In this document: positions 1 to 6,333 of the stretch, piece by piece
Position numbering within the stretch: the stretch's first letter is position 1
How the letters are laid out: each line of letters starts with the position of its first letter
Assembly (NCBI GenBank): GCA_021850085.1
Contig: JAJZRZ010000071.1
Location: forward strand, 1 to 8,074
Direction of reading: 5' to 3'
DNA from: Actinomycetes bacterium
GTDB lineage: Bacteria; Actinomycetota; Coriobacteriia; Anaerosomatales; Anaerosomataceae
DNA length: 8,074 nt
Position numbers and translations under genes: made by a program
Notes under the pieces: generated by a model
What the model saw: the letters and a program-made list of their open reading frames with translations, nothing else
Told to the model about the DNA's origin: nothing
Databases searched by the model: none

Positions 1-1800
1 CTCATCGGGGTCTGGTTCAACCAGCCCTACATGGAGCAGCGGTTTCGCGTCGGCGAGCGCGTGGCGTTCGCGGGGACGGTCCTGTTCGAGTTCGGCCTGA
101 AGCAGATGCGCAACCCCTTCGTCGAGAAACTCGGCGACCAAGAATCAGCAGCCGACATCGCTCGGATCCTGCCGGTGCACCGTGCTACGGAAGGCCTGTC
201 GACAAACTGGATCAGGCGGCTGGTGGCCGGTGCGCTCTCGTATGCCGGCGATGTCCCTGACCCGCTGCCTTCGACCATCCGGGCCCGCCGAAACCTCGTC
301 CCTCTCGTCTCGGCTCTAGCAGACATCCACTTCCCGTCACGCGCCGAGGACGCAGCGGCCGCGCGAACCCGTCTGGCCTACGATGAGCTGCTCGCCATCC
401 AGCTTGCAATGGCGATCCGGCGTCAGGCGGTTAGCCGTTCCGCGGGGTTCGCCCACACGGTCGACGGGCATCACGTGGCCGCAGCCGCGGGAGCCCTGCC
501 GTTCGAGCTGACCTCCTGCCAAAGTGCCGCCGTTCACGCGATCATGAGCGACATGGCTTCGGCTCATCCGATGAACCGCATGCTCCTGGGCGACGTCGGC
601 ACCGGGAAGACCGCGGTCGCGGTCCACGCACTCGCCGCGTGCGCCGACTCCGGCACACAGGCCGCCATGATGGCTCCCACCGAGGTGCTTGCCTCGCAGT
701 ACTCTCGCTCGATCGGCCCGGCGCTCGACTCGGCGGGCATCCCTTGGGCGCTGCTCACCGGTTCCACGAAGGTGGCTGAGCGGACACGCATCCTCACCGG
801 CCTGACCGACGGCTCGATCACTGTCGCATTCGGTACGCACACGCTCATCCAGCAGTCGATCTCCTTCGAGCGGCTCACGCTGGCCGTGGTGGACGAGCAG
901 CACCGGTTCGGCGTGTCCCAGCGCCTCGCGCTTCGGGGCAAAGGCGAGGGAATCGACCTGCTCGTGATGTCCGCGACCCCGATCCCGCGCAGTCTGGCCC
1001 TTACGCTATACGGCGATCTGGACGTCTCCTACCTTACGCAACGTCCCGGTGGAAGGGGCCCGGGGCACATCTCGACCCGCGTGGTACCGATGCACGGACG
1101 CGCGGAGGCGTACGACGCCGTCAAACGCGCGGTTCGAGCCGGGTATCAGGCCTACGTCGTCTGTGCGCTCGTCGACGAGACCGATGCCACGCAGGCAAAG
1201 GCTGCGGTCACTGAGGCCCGCAGACTGCAGAAACAGGTGTTTCCCGACCTGCGCGTGGGGTTGCTCACTGGGCAGATGCCGCCGGTGGACAAGGTGGCGG
1301 CGATGGAACGCTTCCGGGCCGGCGACACCGACGTGCTGGTCTCGACGACGGTCGTGGAAGTGGGTGTCGACGTCCCTCGTGCCACCGTCATGATCGTTGA
1401 GGATGCCGAGCGTTTCGGGCTCGCACAGCTCCATCAGCTCCGCGGTCGCGTCGGCCGCGGTGAGGCCCCGGGGGAGTTCTTGCTCTTTGCGGATCCCAAG
1501 ACCCCCGAAGGGAACGCGCGCATGGAAGCGATCGTCAGGACCGACAGCGGATTCGAGCTCGCCGAGTTTGACTTGCGGCTGCGCGGTGAAGGGGAGGTCC
1601 TCGGCGATCGCCAGAGCGGTGTGCCTGGCCTACGCCTGGCCTCCTTGGCCACCGACCAGGACCTTCTGGAGGCCGCTCGCGAAGATGCGGCTTCACTCGT
1701 TGCGGGCGACCTCACGCTGCACTCCGCGGTGAACCTCCCGTTGCGCGAGACGACGCTGGCCCGCGTGGGGGACGCGTGGGACTGGGTGAGCAGCGGATGA
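1..1800 (+). CDS. recG: ATP-dependent DNA helicase RecG, 5' end cut by the window
   Basis: RecG is a cytosolic superfamily 2 double-strand DNA translocase that reverses stalled replication forks and remodels recombination intermediates. The frame is open from base 1, so the true start lies upstream; 599 codons remain, against about 690-740 for whole RecG, so roughly the first 100-140 residues (wedge-domain start) are missing. Residues are counted from base 1. The opening residues VWFNQPYMEQRF fit the OB-fold wedge. Walker A GDVGTGKT is at 197-204, the DEQH box at 298-301, and motif III (MSATPIPRSLALTLYGDLD) follows. Motif V is STTVVEVGVDVP and motif VI is QLRGRVGRG at 479-487. The C-terminal block GEVLGDRQSG, typical of RecG, is intact. 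The stop (TGA 1798-1800) overlaps the rsmD ATG by 4 nt, which implies translational coupling. All helicase motifs look functional. Identification is firm. Confidence 0.97.
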   Translation, partial: LIGVWFNQPYMEQRFRVGERVAFAGTVLFEFGLKQMRNPFVEKLGDQESAADIARILPVHRATEGLSTNWIRRLVAGALSYAGDVPDPLPSTIRARRNLVPLVSALADIHFPSRAEDAAAARTRLAYDELLAIQLAMAIRRQAVSRSAGFAHTVDGHHVAAAAGALPFELTSCQSAAVHAIMSDMASAHPMNRMLLGDVGTGKTAVAVHALAACADSGTQAAMMAPTEVLASQYSRSIGPALDSAGIPWALLTGSTKVAERTRILTGLTDGSITVAFGTHTLIQQSISFERLTLAVVDEQHRFGVSQRLALRGKGEGIDLLVMSATPIPRSLALTLYGDLDVSYLTQRPGGRGPGHISTRVVPMHGRAEAYDAVKRAVRAGYQAYVVCALVDETDATQAKAAVTEARRLQKQVFPDLRVGLLTGQMPPVDKVAAMERFRAGDTDVLVSTTVVEVGVDVPRATVMIVEDAERFGLAQLHQLRGRVGRGEAPGEFLLFADPKTPEGNARMEAIVRTDSGFELAEFDLRLRGEGEVLGDRQSGVPGLRLASLATDQDLLEAAREDAASLVAGDLTLHSAVNLPLRETTLARVGDAWDWVSSG

Positions 1801-2858
1801 GGATCATAGCCGGACGGTGGCGCGGCCGGCCGATCGCCGCACCTGAAGGCCGTGACACCCGGCCGACATCCGACCGTGTTCGGGAGGCGATCTTCTCCAC
1901 GCTGTACTCCCTTTCGGGAGAACTCGTCGGCCGTCACGTTCTCGACCTGTACGCCGGCAGCGGAGCACTGGGCCTGGAGGCGCTCTCCCGGGGCGCCGCC
2001 TCCACCATCTTCGTGGATTCCGACCGGCGCGCCATCTCCGCGATCGCGTCCAACGTGCGGGCGATGGGCGCCGCAGATTCAGACGCACAAGTCATTCGGG
2101 CTCGCATCGATTCAGGGCTTGCGGAGCGTCTGCGCAGCGTACGGGTATCGTTGCTTCTTGCCGACCCTCCTTATAGGATAGAGCCGTCCGAGTTCTCCCG
2201 CGTGCTGCAGCAAGTCCAGGGGGTGCTTGAACGCGGCGCCGTTGTGGTGTACGAGCATTCGGCGGCTGCCGAAGCGTTCTGGCCGGCTGGGTTCGTGCCG
2301 CGGCAAGTCAAGCGCTACGGAGACACCACGGTTTCGTTCGCTGTCTATGAGGGGGCAGGCACTCACGTGAACCGCGCCATATGCCCGGGGACGTTCGACC
2401 CGGTCACAAACGGCCATATCGACGTCATCGAACGGGCCTCGGCCCTGTTCGATGAGATAATCGTCGCGGTCGCCCTCAGCCCCGATAAGGGTGGGGGTCC
2501 GCTGTTCGCCGTCGATGAGCGGGTCGCACTCATCGAGGCTGCGGTGGCAGGACTTCCCAATGTGCGAGTACAACCCTTCGACGGACTTCTTGTAGAATGC
2601 GCACAGGAGATGGACGCGAAGGTGATCATCAAAGGCCTTCGTGCGGTCACGGATTTCGAGCGCGAGTTCCAGATGGCACAGCTGAACTACCGTCTCGACA
2701 GCGATGTCGAGACGATGTTCATCATGTCCATCCCAGAGTATGCGTACCTGAGTTCGTCGGCGGTCAAGGAGATCGCCCGCCACGGCGGATCCGTGAAGGG
2801 GCTTGTGCCCGACACGGTCCTCGAGGCTTTGATTTCGCGATTGCACCGGTCCCTCTAG
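1797..2858 (+). CDS. rsmD-coaD: RsmD-CoaD fusion: 16S rRNA G966-N2 methyltransferase joined to phosphopantetheine adenylyltransferase
   Basis: This is one 353-aa frame. Residues 1-190 are RsmD, which methylates G966 of 16S rRNA in the 30S subunit with S-adenosylmethionine. They carry the start MRIIAGRWRGRPI, the SAM-binding motif DLYAGSGALGLE at 50-61 and the catalytic DPPY at 123-126. Residues 191-353 are CoaD, which makes dephospho-CoA from phosphopantetheine and ATP, the fourth step of CoA synthesis. CoaD motifs are PGTFDPVTNGH (His207 of the TNGH motif), KGLRAVTDFE and SSSAVKEI. Each half is full length for its family and there is no stop or extra linker between them. The start chosen is ATG 1797, which overlaps the recG stop as ATGA; an in-frame start at 1776 would only add seven residues inside recG. 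Adjacent rsmD and coaD genes are common, but a fused frame is unusual. An internal GTG at 2367 could also make free CoaD. Both functions are confident; whether the chain stays fused in the cell is not known. Confidence 0.9.
   Translation: MRIIAGRWRGRPIAAPEGRDTRPTSDRVREAIFSTLYSLSGELVGRHVLDLYAGSGALGLEALSRGAASTIFVDSDRRAISAIASNVRAMGAADSDAQVIRARIDSGLAERLRSVRVSLLLADPPYRIEPSEFSRVLQQVQGVLERGAVVVYEHSAAAEAFWPAGFVPRQVKRYGDTTVSFAVYEGAGTHVNRAICPGTFDPVTNGHIDVIERASALFDEIIVAVALSPDKGGGPLFAVDERVALIEAAVAGLPNVRVQPFDGLLVECAQEMDAKVIIKGLRAVTDFEREFQMAQLNYRLDSDVETMFIMSIPEYAYLSSSAVKEIARHGGSVKGLVPDTVLEALISRLHRSL
2349..2369 (+). promoter_or_regulatory. candidate internal ribosome-binding site for free CoaD
   Basis: A GAGGGGG run at 2349-2355 precedes the in-frame GTG at 2367 by 11 nt, inside the last codons of the RsmD half. 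It resembles a Shine-Dalgarno sequence. Because the stretch also encodes protein and the genome is GC-rich, the match may be chance. Confidence 0.3.
2367..2858 (+). other. coaD: CoaD module of the fusion, or a separate coaD from an internal GTG
   Basis: GTG 2367-2369 encodes Val191 of the fusion and sits exactly where a normal CoaD begins (V/M-NRAICPGTFDP). Read from here the product is 163 aa, the usual CoaD size. A purine-rich stretch GAGGGGG at 2349-2355 lies 11 nt upstream, a slightly long but possible ribosome-binding site. In CoaD numbering the nucleotide-binding His is H17, and K41 lines up with Lys42 of the E. coli enzyme. The loop after it (DKGGGPLF) is two residues longer than my recollection of the E. 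coli sequence and has one lysine fewer. Whether this is translated separately, only as part of the fusion, or both cannot be decided from sequence. Confidence 0.5.
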
Positions 2859-2872
2859 GGAGGTTGAGCATG
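2859..2872 (+). promoter_or_regulatory. strong ribosome-binding site and start of the coiled-coil gene
   Basis: GGAGG at 2859-2863 lies 6 nt before ATG 2870, directly after the coaD stop (TAG 2856-2858). This fixes the start at 2870; the same frame stays open upstream to 2597, but that part overlaps coaD and has no such signal. The same 14 bases recur at 6320-6333. Confidence 0.8.
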
Positions 2873-3331
2873 GATATCTTGGCGCTGATCGACCGGATCG
2901 AAGAGCTGATCGACAGCGGGCGGAACGTGCCGTTCTCGGGAAACAAGATCGTAGACCCCGAAAAGGTCTACGAGCTCATCGATGAGATCCGCGCTCAGTT
3001 CCCGGACGAGCTCAAGCAGGCGCGATGGATCGTGAAGGAGCGCCAGGAGATGCTCGAGGAAGCGGAGAAGGAGGCGAACCGCGTCCTTGAGGAAGCCAAG
3101 GCCCGCGCCGAATCGATAGCTTCCGAGCAGGAGATCGTCAAGCTCGCCGAACAGCAGCGCGCCGATATACTCGACGACGCGCGCGCAAGGGAGCGGGAGA
3201 TACGTCTCGGCGCTGAGGACTATGCCGATGAGATGCTCGCGAACCTCGAGGTCAACCTGGGCAAGCTGCTGACCGCCGTCCAGAGGGGCCGGGACCGGCT
3301 TCAGGGCAAGGTCGCCCAGCGCGGACAGTGA
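2870..3331 (+). CDS. coiled-coil protein, DivIVA/SepIVA-like (or ATP synthase subunit b-like)
   Basis: This is a 153-aa, highly charged, cytosolic-looking protein with no signal peptide or membrane segment. Residues 1-45 are a short N-terminal region (MDILALIDRIEELIDSG, then DPEKVYELIDEIR). Residues about 45-125 are rich in Glu, Lys, Arg and Ala with heptad-like spacing, typical of a long coiled coil. Such proteins are often labelled ATP synthase F0 subunit b-like because of this composition. The lack of a membrane helix and the location next to a DUF177 gene fit better the actinobacterial DivIVA-domain protein, whose mycobacterial member SepIVA is needed for septation and, as I recall, is also encoded beside DUF177. 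A role in cell division or envelope growth is therefore inferred, not shown. The gene starts 11 bp after coaD behind a strong GGAGG site, and its stop overlaps yceD (TGATG), so the two are probably co-translated. Confidence 0.72.
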   Translation: MDILALIDRIEELIDSGRNVPFSGNKIVDPEKVYELIDEIRAQFPDELKQARWIVKERQEMLEEAEKEANRVLEEAKARAESIASEQEIVKLAEQQRADILDDARAREREIRLGAEDYADEMLANLEVNLGKLLTAVQRGRDRLQGKVAQRGQ

Positions 3332-3870
3332 TGGACGACCGTCACTACCTGGTTGACGTACGCCCGATCCTCGAGGACCTCGGTGCCATCATCCCTCTCG
3401 ATTCTGACGTCGACCTTCCCGAGATCATCCTCGGCACGGAGGCCTTCAAGCCGCTGCGCCCGGGGCACCTTGTCGCCGACGTCACCAACAGCGGAGCCGG
3501 CGTCGTGGTCTCCGGCTCCATCGACGCGGAGTTCGAGGCCATCTGCTCGCGCTGCCTGCGCGAGTTCCCGCTGCGCGTCACCGCAGCTGTCGAGGGTTTC
3601 TACGTGCTGCCAGGCGATGATGTGGACATCCCGGAGGAGCAGGAGGTCTCCTACATAGCCGAGGGAGCTTTCATAGACCTCATGGAGCAGCTTCTCTCCG
3701 CCCTCGTGCTGGAGCTGCCTTTCGCGCCGTTGCATGCCGAGGACTGTCCCGGCATCTGCCCCAGCTGCGGGGCCGACCTCGAAGAGGGTGGGTGCGACTG
3801 CGAACCCGTGAGCGCCGAATCACCGTTCGCCGCGCTGAAGGACCTGTTGCCGAGAAGCGACAGCGAGTAG
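3331..3870 (+). CDS. yceD: YceD/DUF177 family protein, zinc-type
   Basis: This 179-aa cytosolic protein belongs to the YceD/DUF177 family, whose members are linked to 23S rRNA accumulation and large-subunit assembly; the biochemical role is not settled. The family core is at residues 55-90, with ISGSIDAEFEAICSRCLREF-type sequence holding the conserved pair C72 and C75. A C-terminal cysteine cluster (C139, C143, C146, C155, C157) includes CPSCG and CDC and probably binds zinc together with the first pair. The C-terminus SPFAALKDLL is typical of the family. ATG 3331 is preferred because it overlaps the upstream stop as TGATG; a GTG one codon earlier (3328) would also be possible. No good Shine-Dalgarno sequence is seen, so translation likely depends on coupling to the preceding gene. 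In many bacteria yceD lies just before rpmF, as it does here. Confidence 0.9.
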   Translation: MDDRHYLVDVRPILEDLGAIIPLDSDVDLPEIILGTEAFKPLRPGHLVADVTNSGAGVVVSGSIDAEFEAICSRCLREFPLRVTAAVEGFYVLPGDDVDIPEEQEVSYIAEGAFIDLMEQLLSALVLELPFAPLHAEDCPGICPSCGADLEEGGCDCEPVSAESPFAALKDLLPRSDSE

Positions 3871-3888
3871 CGGGGTCCGGCGCCATCA

Positions 3889-3919
3889 TTGCGTGGGCAG
3901 CATCGGCGTGTGCTATCAT
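3889..3919 (+). promoter_or_regulatory. candidate promoter for rpmF
   Basis: TTGCGT (3889-3894) and TATCAT (3914-3919) are separated by 19 nt in the only sizeable gap of the window. The -10 matches the sigma-70-type consensus at five of six positions, the -35 at three or four, and the spacer is about 2 nt longer than ideal. Transcription would start near 3926, giving an rpmF leader of about 80 nt. Predicted by eye only. Confidence 0.4.
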
Positions 3920-3929
3920 GTCGCCTTGC

Positions 3930-3946
3930 GCCGAGGCCTCCTCGGC
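3930..3946 (+). other. perfect 7-bp hairpin in the rpmF leader
   Basis: GCCGAGG (3930-3936) pairs perfectly with CCTCGGC (3940-3946) around a 3-nt CCT loop. No T-run follows, so it is not a standard intrinsic terminator. It would lie at the very 5' end of an rpmF transcript started from the candidate promoter, where it could stabilise the mRNA or serve in regulation. Function unknown. Confidence 0.45.
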
Positions 3947-4003
3947 CGCTCAACGCTGTTGTTCGCCGCTTGAAGGTGCGGCGCATGAAGGGAGATCTGC
4001 ACC

Positions 4004-4180
4004 ATGGCCGTGCCCAAGAGGAAGACCACGCGCGCAGTGCGTGACGCGCGTCGCTCCACCCACAAGGCCCAGGCGCCGTCGCGCTCGGTCTGCCCCCAGT
4101 GCCATCAACCGAAGTTGCCGCATCGAGTTTGCCCTGAATGCGGGTATTACGATGGCAAGGAGATCATCGACACCGAGTAG
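4004..4180 (+). CDS. rpmF: 50S ribosomal protein L32 (bL32)
   Basis: This 58-aa protein is a structural component of the large ribosomal subunit, located near the peptidyl-transferase side. The start MAVPKRKTTRAVRDARRS is the classic L32 N-terminus. The zinc-ribbon form is present: C30-x2-C33 and C43-x2-C46 (CPQC and CPEC), with HRVCPECGYYDGKEI as the usual C-terminal block. A purine-rich site AAGGGAG at 3988-3994 lies 9 nt before ATG 4004. The length is normal for the family. The cysteine-containing version depends on zinc, and bacteria short of zinc sometimes carry a second, cysteine-free copy; none is in this window. It follows yceD after a 133-bp gap with its own candidate promoter. plsX, often the next gene, is here displaced by about 3.2 kb. 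Identification is firm. Confidence 0.97.
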   Translation: MAVPKRKTTRAVRDARRSTHKAQAPSRSVCPQCHQPKLPHRVCPECGYYDGKEIIDTE

Positions 4181-4185
4181 CAGCC

Positions 4186-4208
4186 ACGGCGCCGGAATCC
4201 GGCGCCGT
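4186..4208 (+). terminator. strong GC hairpin after rpmF, possible leaky terminator
   Basis: A perfect 10-bp stem ACGGCGCCGG/CCGGCGCCGT closes a 3-nt AAT loop, starting 5 nt after the rpmF stop. The following sequence (TCCGTATTCGG) has only a few scattered T residues, so intrinsic termination would be inefficient. It may lower transcription into the downstream acyl-CoA synthetase or protect the 3' end of rpmF mRNA. The stem is certain; the role is inferred. Confidence 0.55.
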
Positions 4209-4234
4209 TCCGTATTCGGCCAAGGGGAGGGCCG

Positions 4235-6328
4235 GTGCTGACGGGATTCTTCGCTCCGCGCAGCATCGCGGTCGTGGGCGCTTCGCGCGACCCCGGCAAG
4301 GTCGGGCACGCCGTTTTCGCCAACCTCGTGGCCGGTGGCTACCCCGGCAGGCTCCACCCGGTCAACCCCGCCGCGTCAGAGGTCCTGGGCCATACGGCGT
4401 ACGCCGCTCTCACCGACATTCCCGACCAGGTCGACCTTGCGGTGGTCGTCGTACCGGCGCCAGCATGCGTGGCGGTCATCGCCGAGTGTGCAGCCCTGCG
4501 CATCCTCTCGGCGATCGTCATATCCGCGGGCTTCAGGGAAACGGGCCCTTCCGGTGCTGCGCTCGAGCGCGAGCTCATGCGAACCGCGCGCGAGGGCGGT
4601 GTGCGCATCCTTGGCCCGAACTGCCTGGGCCTGATCGCCACGAACTCACGCATCAACGCCTCGTTCGCGCCACTCATGCCTCCGACCGGAAGCATATCGT
4701 TCCTTTCGCAATCGGGCGCGCTCGGCACCGCGGTGCTCGACTGGGCCGCCGGCGCCGGCGTGGGTCTCGCCCACTTCGTGAGCTTGGGAAACAAGGCCGA
4801 CGTCTCGGAGATCGACCTGATCGAGGCGTGGACGGAGGACCCGCACACGGCTGTCGTCGTCGCGTACCTCGAGGCCATCACAGAGGGCCGCGACTTCGTG
4901 GCGGCGGTCCGGCGCTTGGTCGACCGCGCTCCGTTCATCGCGTTGACGGCGGGAAGCTCAGACGCTGGAGCACGAGCGGTTTCCTCGCATACGGGGAGCC
5001 TCGCCGGGACACGAAGCGCGTACGAGGCGGCATTCCGTAAGGCGGGAGCCACCGCGGCACACACGGTGCAGGAGCTCTTCGACTTCGCCGACGGTTTCGC
5101 CCGGCAGCCGCTCCCCGACGGTCCGGGCACGGTGATCCTCACCAATGCCGGGGGCCCCGGCATCCTCGCCACGGATGCGTGTGAAGAGCACGGCCTGCTG
5201 CTCGCCACGCTCGAGCCCGGGACCACGGCGTCCCTGCGCGAAGTCCTGCCGTCGGCGGCCGCGGTCTACAACCCCGTCGACATTCTCGGTGACGCATCGG
5301 CCGACCTCTACGATCAGGCGCTCGACATCGTCCTTCGCGACCCGAACTGCCACTCTCTGATCGTGATACTCACACCGCAGGCGATGACCCAGCCAGTCGA
5401 GACTGCGCGCCGAGTCGTCACACGGTCTCACGAAGCCGGCGTGACTACCATGGGGGTGTTCATGGGGGATGCCTCGGTGGCGGAGGCCGTCAGAGTGCTC
5501 ACGGCCGGCGGCGTGCCCGCGTACGCGTATCCCGAACGAGCCGTGGGCACGCTTGCAGCTATGGAGCGTCACCGCGCGTTCCGTGACGCGCCACCCTCCG
5601 AGCCGTGCGATGTGCCCATAGACCGCGCCACGGTGCGCGCGGCTGTCGACCACGCGCGGCAGGCGCACCGCACGTTCATCACCGACCCTTCAGCGCACAG
5701 GATCGCCCAGGCGTGCGGCGTCCGCACTCCCAAGACCGGTCTGGCAGTTGACCTCTCTGGAGCGATCTCTTTGGCCGAGGATATCGGGTACCCGGTAGTG
5801 CTCAAGATCTCGAGTCCCGACATCCTGCACAAGTCCGACATCGGCGGCATCATGCTCGACCTCACGAACTCAGAGTCCGTGGCTTCGGCGTACGACACGA
5901 TCATCTCGCGCGTCGCCCGACGCATGCCCGAGGCCCGGATCTGGGGTGTCACCGTCCAGGAACAGGTCCCGCGCGGACGAGAGGTCATCATCGGCGTCAA
6001 CCGTGATCCGCGCTTCGGACCGATCCTGATGTTCGGCCTGGGGGGCATCTACGTGGAGTTCCTCAAAGACGTCACGTTTCGGCTGTGCCCCGTGCTTCCG
6101 GACGAGGCGAGGCAGATGATCACCGAGATCAGGTCGGTGGCGCTGCTGCGCGGCGCCCGAGGCGAACAGCCCGCGGACATCGACGCGATAGTCGACGTCA
6201 TCTGCAAGGTCTCGGCTCTGGCGACCGAGTTCGACGACATCACCGAGCTCGACATCAACCCGCTCGTGGTCCTCGACCGCGGGCACGGCGCTGTCGCGGC
6301 AGACATCCGCATAGGGATCGGAGGTTGA
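4235..6328 (+). CDS. NDP-forming acyl-CoA synthetase (acetate-CoA ligase, ADP-forming), fused alpha-beta chain
   Basis: This 697-aa cytosolic enzyme reversibly converts acetyl-CoA (or another acyl-CoA), ADP and Pi into acid, CoA and ATP, conserving energy in fermentation; the reverse direction activates acids. Domains in order: CoA-binding Rossmann domain (1-130; IAVVGASRDPGKVG, then GPNCLGL at 127-133); succinyl-CoA-ligase-like domain (about 145-290; FLSQSGALG, SLGNKAD) with the phosphate-carrying histidine H252 in SSHTGSLAG; a further ligase domain (about 295-455; TNAGGPGILATD, NPVDILGD); and an ATP-grasp domain (about 480-697; YPVVLKISSPDILHKSD with second relay His H532, then FGLGGIYVEFLKDV and ELDINPLVV). 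Both histidines of the phosphate relay are present. There is no GNAT domain, so it is not a Pat-type lysine acetyltransferase. GTG 4235 is chosen because AAGGGGAGG lies just upstream and the protein then begins MLTGFFAPRSIAVVG like the family. It is followed 2 bp later by its DRTGG partner. Exact acyl substrate unknown. Confidence 0.93.
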   Translation: MLTGFFAPRSIAVVGASRDPGKVGHAVFANLVAGGYPGRLHPVNPAASEVLGHTAYAALTDIPDQVDLAVVVVPAPACVAVIAECAALRILSAIVISAGFRETGPSGAALERELMRTAREGGVRILGPNCLGLIATNSRINASFAPLMPPTGSISFLSQSGALGTAVLDWAAGAGVGLAHFVSLGNKADVSEIDLIEAWTEDPHTAVVVAYLEAITEGRDFVAAVRRLVDRAPFIALTAGSSDAGARAVSSHTGSLAGTRSAYEAAFRKAGATAAHTVQELFDFADGFARQPLPDGPGTVILTNAGGPGILATDACEEHGLLLATLEPGTTASLREVLPSAAAVYNPVDILGDASADLYDQALDIVLRDPNCHSLIVILTPQAMTQPVETARRVVTRSHEAGVTTMGVFMGDASVAEAVRVLTAGGVPAYAYPERAVGTLAAMERHRAFRDAPPSEPCDVPIDRATVRAAVDHARQAHRTFITDPSAHRIAQACGVRTPKTGLAVDLSGAISLAEDIGYPVVLKISSPDILHKSDIGGIMLDLTNSESVASAYDTIISRVARRMPEARIWGVTVQEQVPRGREVIIGVNRDPRFGPILMFGLGGIYVEFLKDVTFRLCPVLPDEARQMITEIRSVALLRGARGEQPADIDAIVDVICKVSALATEFDDITELDINPLVVLDRGHGAVAADIRIGIGG

Positions 6329-6333
6329 GCATG
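6320..6333 (+). promoter_or_regulatory. strong ribosome-binding site and start of the DRTGG-domain gene
   Basis: GGAGG at 6320-6324 lies 6 nt before ATG 6331 and overlaps the last codons of the acyl-CoA synthetase; the TGA of that gene (6326-6328) is inside the spacer. This fixes the start at 6331, although the same frame stays open upstream to 6085. The 14 bases are identical to those at 2859-2872. Confidence 0.8.

Noticed and set aside
2150..2178. TTGCTT and TAGGAT 17 nt apart inside rsmD, as a promoter for coaD
   Set aside because: The hexamers match consensus poorly (three and four of six) and lie in the codons around the conserved DPPY motif, so chance is more likely.
2112..2846. 244-codon minus-strand frame opposite the rsmD-coaD frame
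   Set aside because: No domains or start signals, and it mirrors well-conserved coding sequence on the other strand.
2597..2869. Upstream extension of the coiled-coil gene's frame into coaD
   Set aside because: It overlaps coaD coding sequence, has unrelated Arg/Gly/Pro-rich composition, and the strong GGAGG site marks the start at 2870.
4138..5040. 300-codon plus-strand frame overlapping rpmF and the synthetase gene
   Set aside because: It is out of frame with both real genes and gives an Arg/Gly-rich sequence without domains; a frame shadow.
4339..5226. 295-codon minus-strand frame opposite the acyl-CoA synthetase gene
   Set aside because: Composition is dominated by Arg, Ser, Ala and Pro with no motifs, and the opposite strand carries a convincing enzyme.
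4235..6328. Pat-type protein lysine acetyltransferase as the identity of the synthetase-like gene
   Set aside because: That family adds a GNAT acetyltransferase domain. Here the chain ends with ATP-grasp and both phosphate-relay histidines (H252, H532) are present, which fits an active synthetase.
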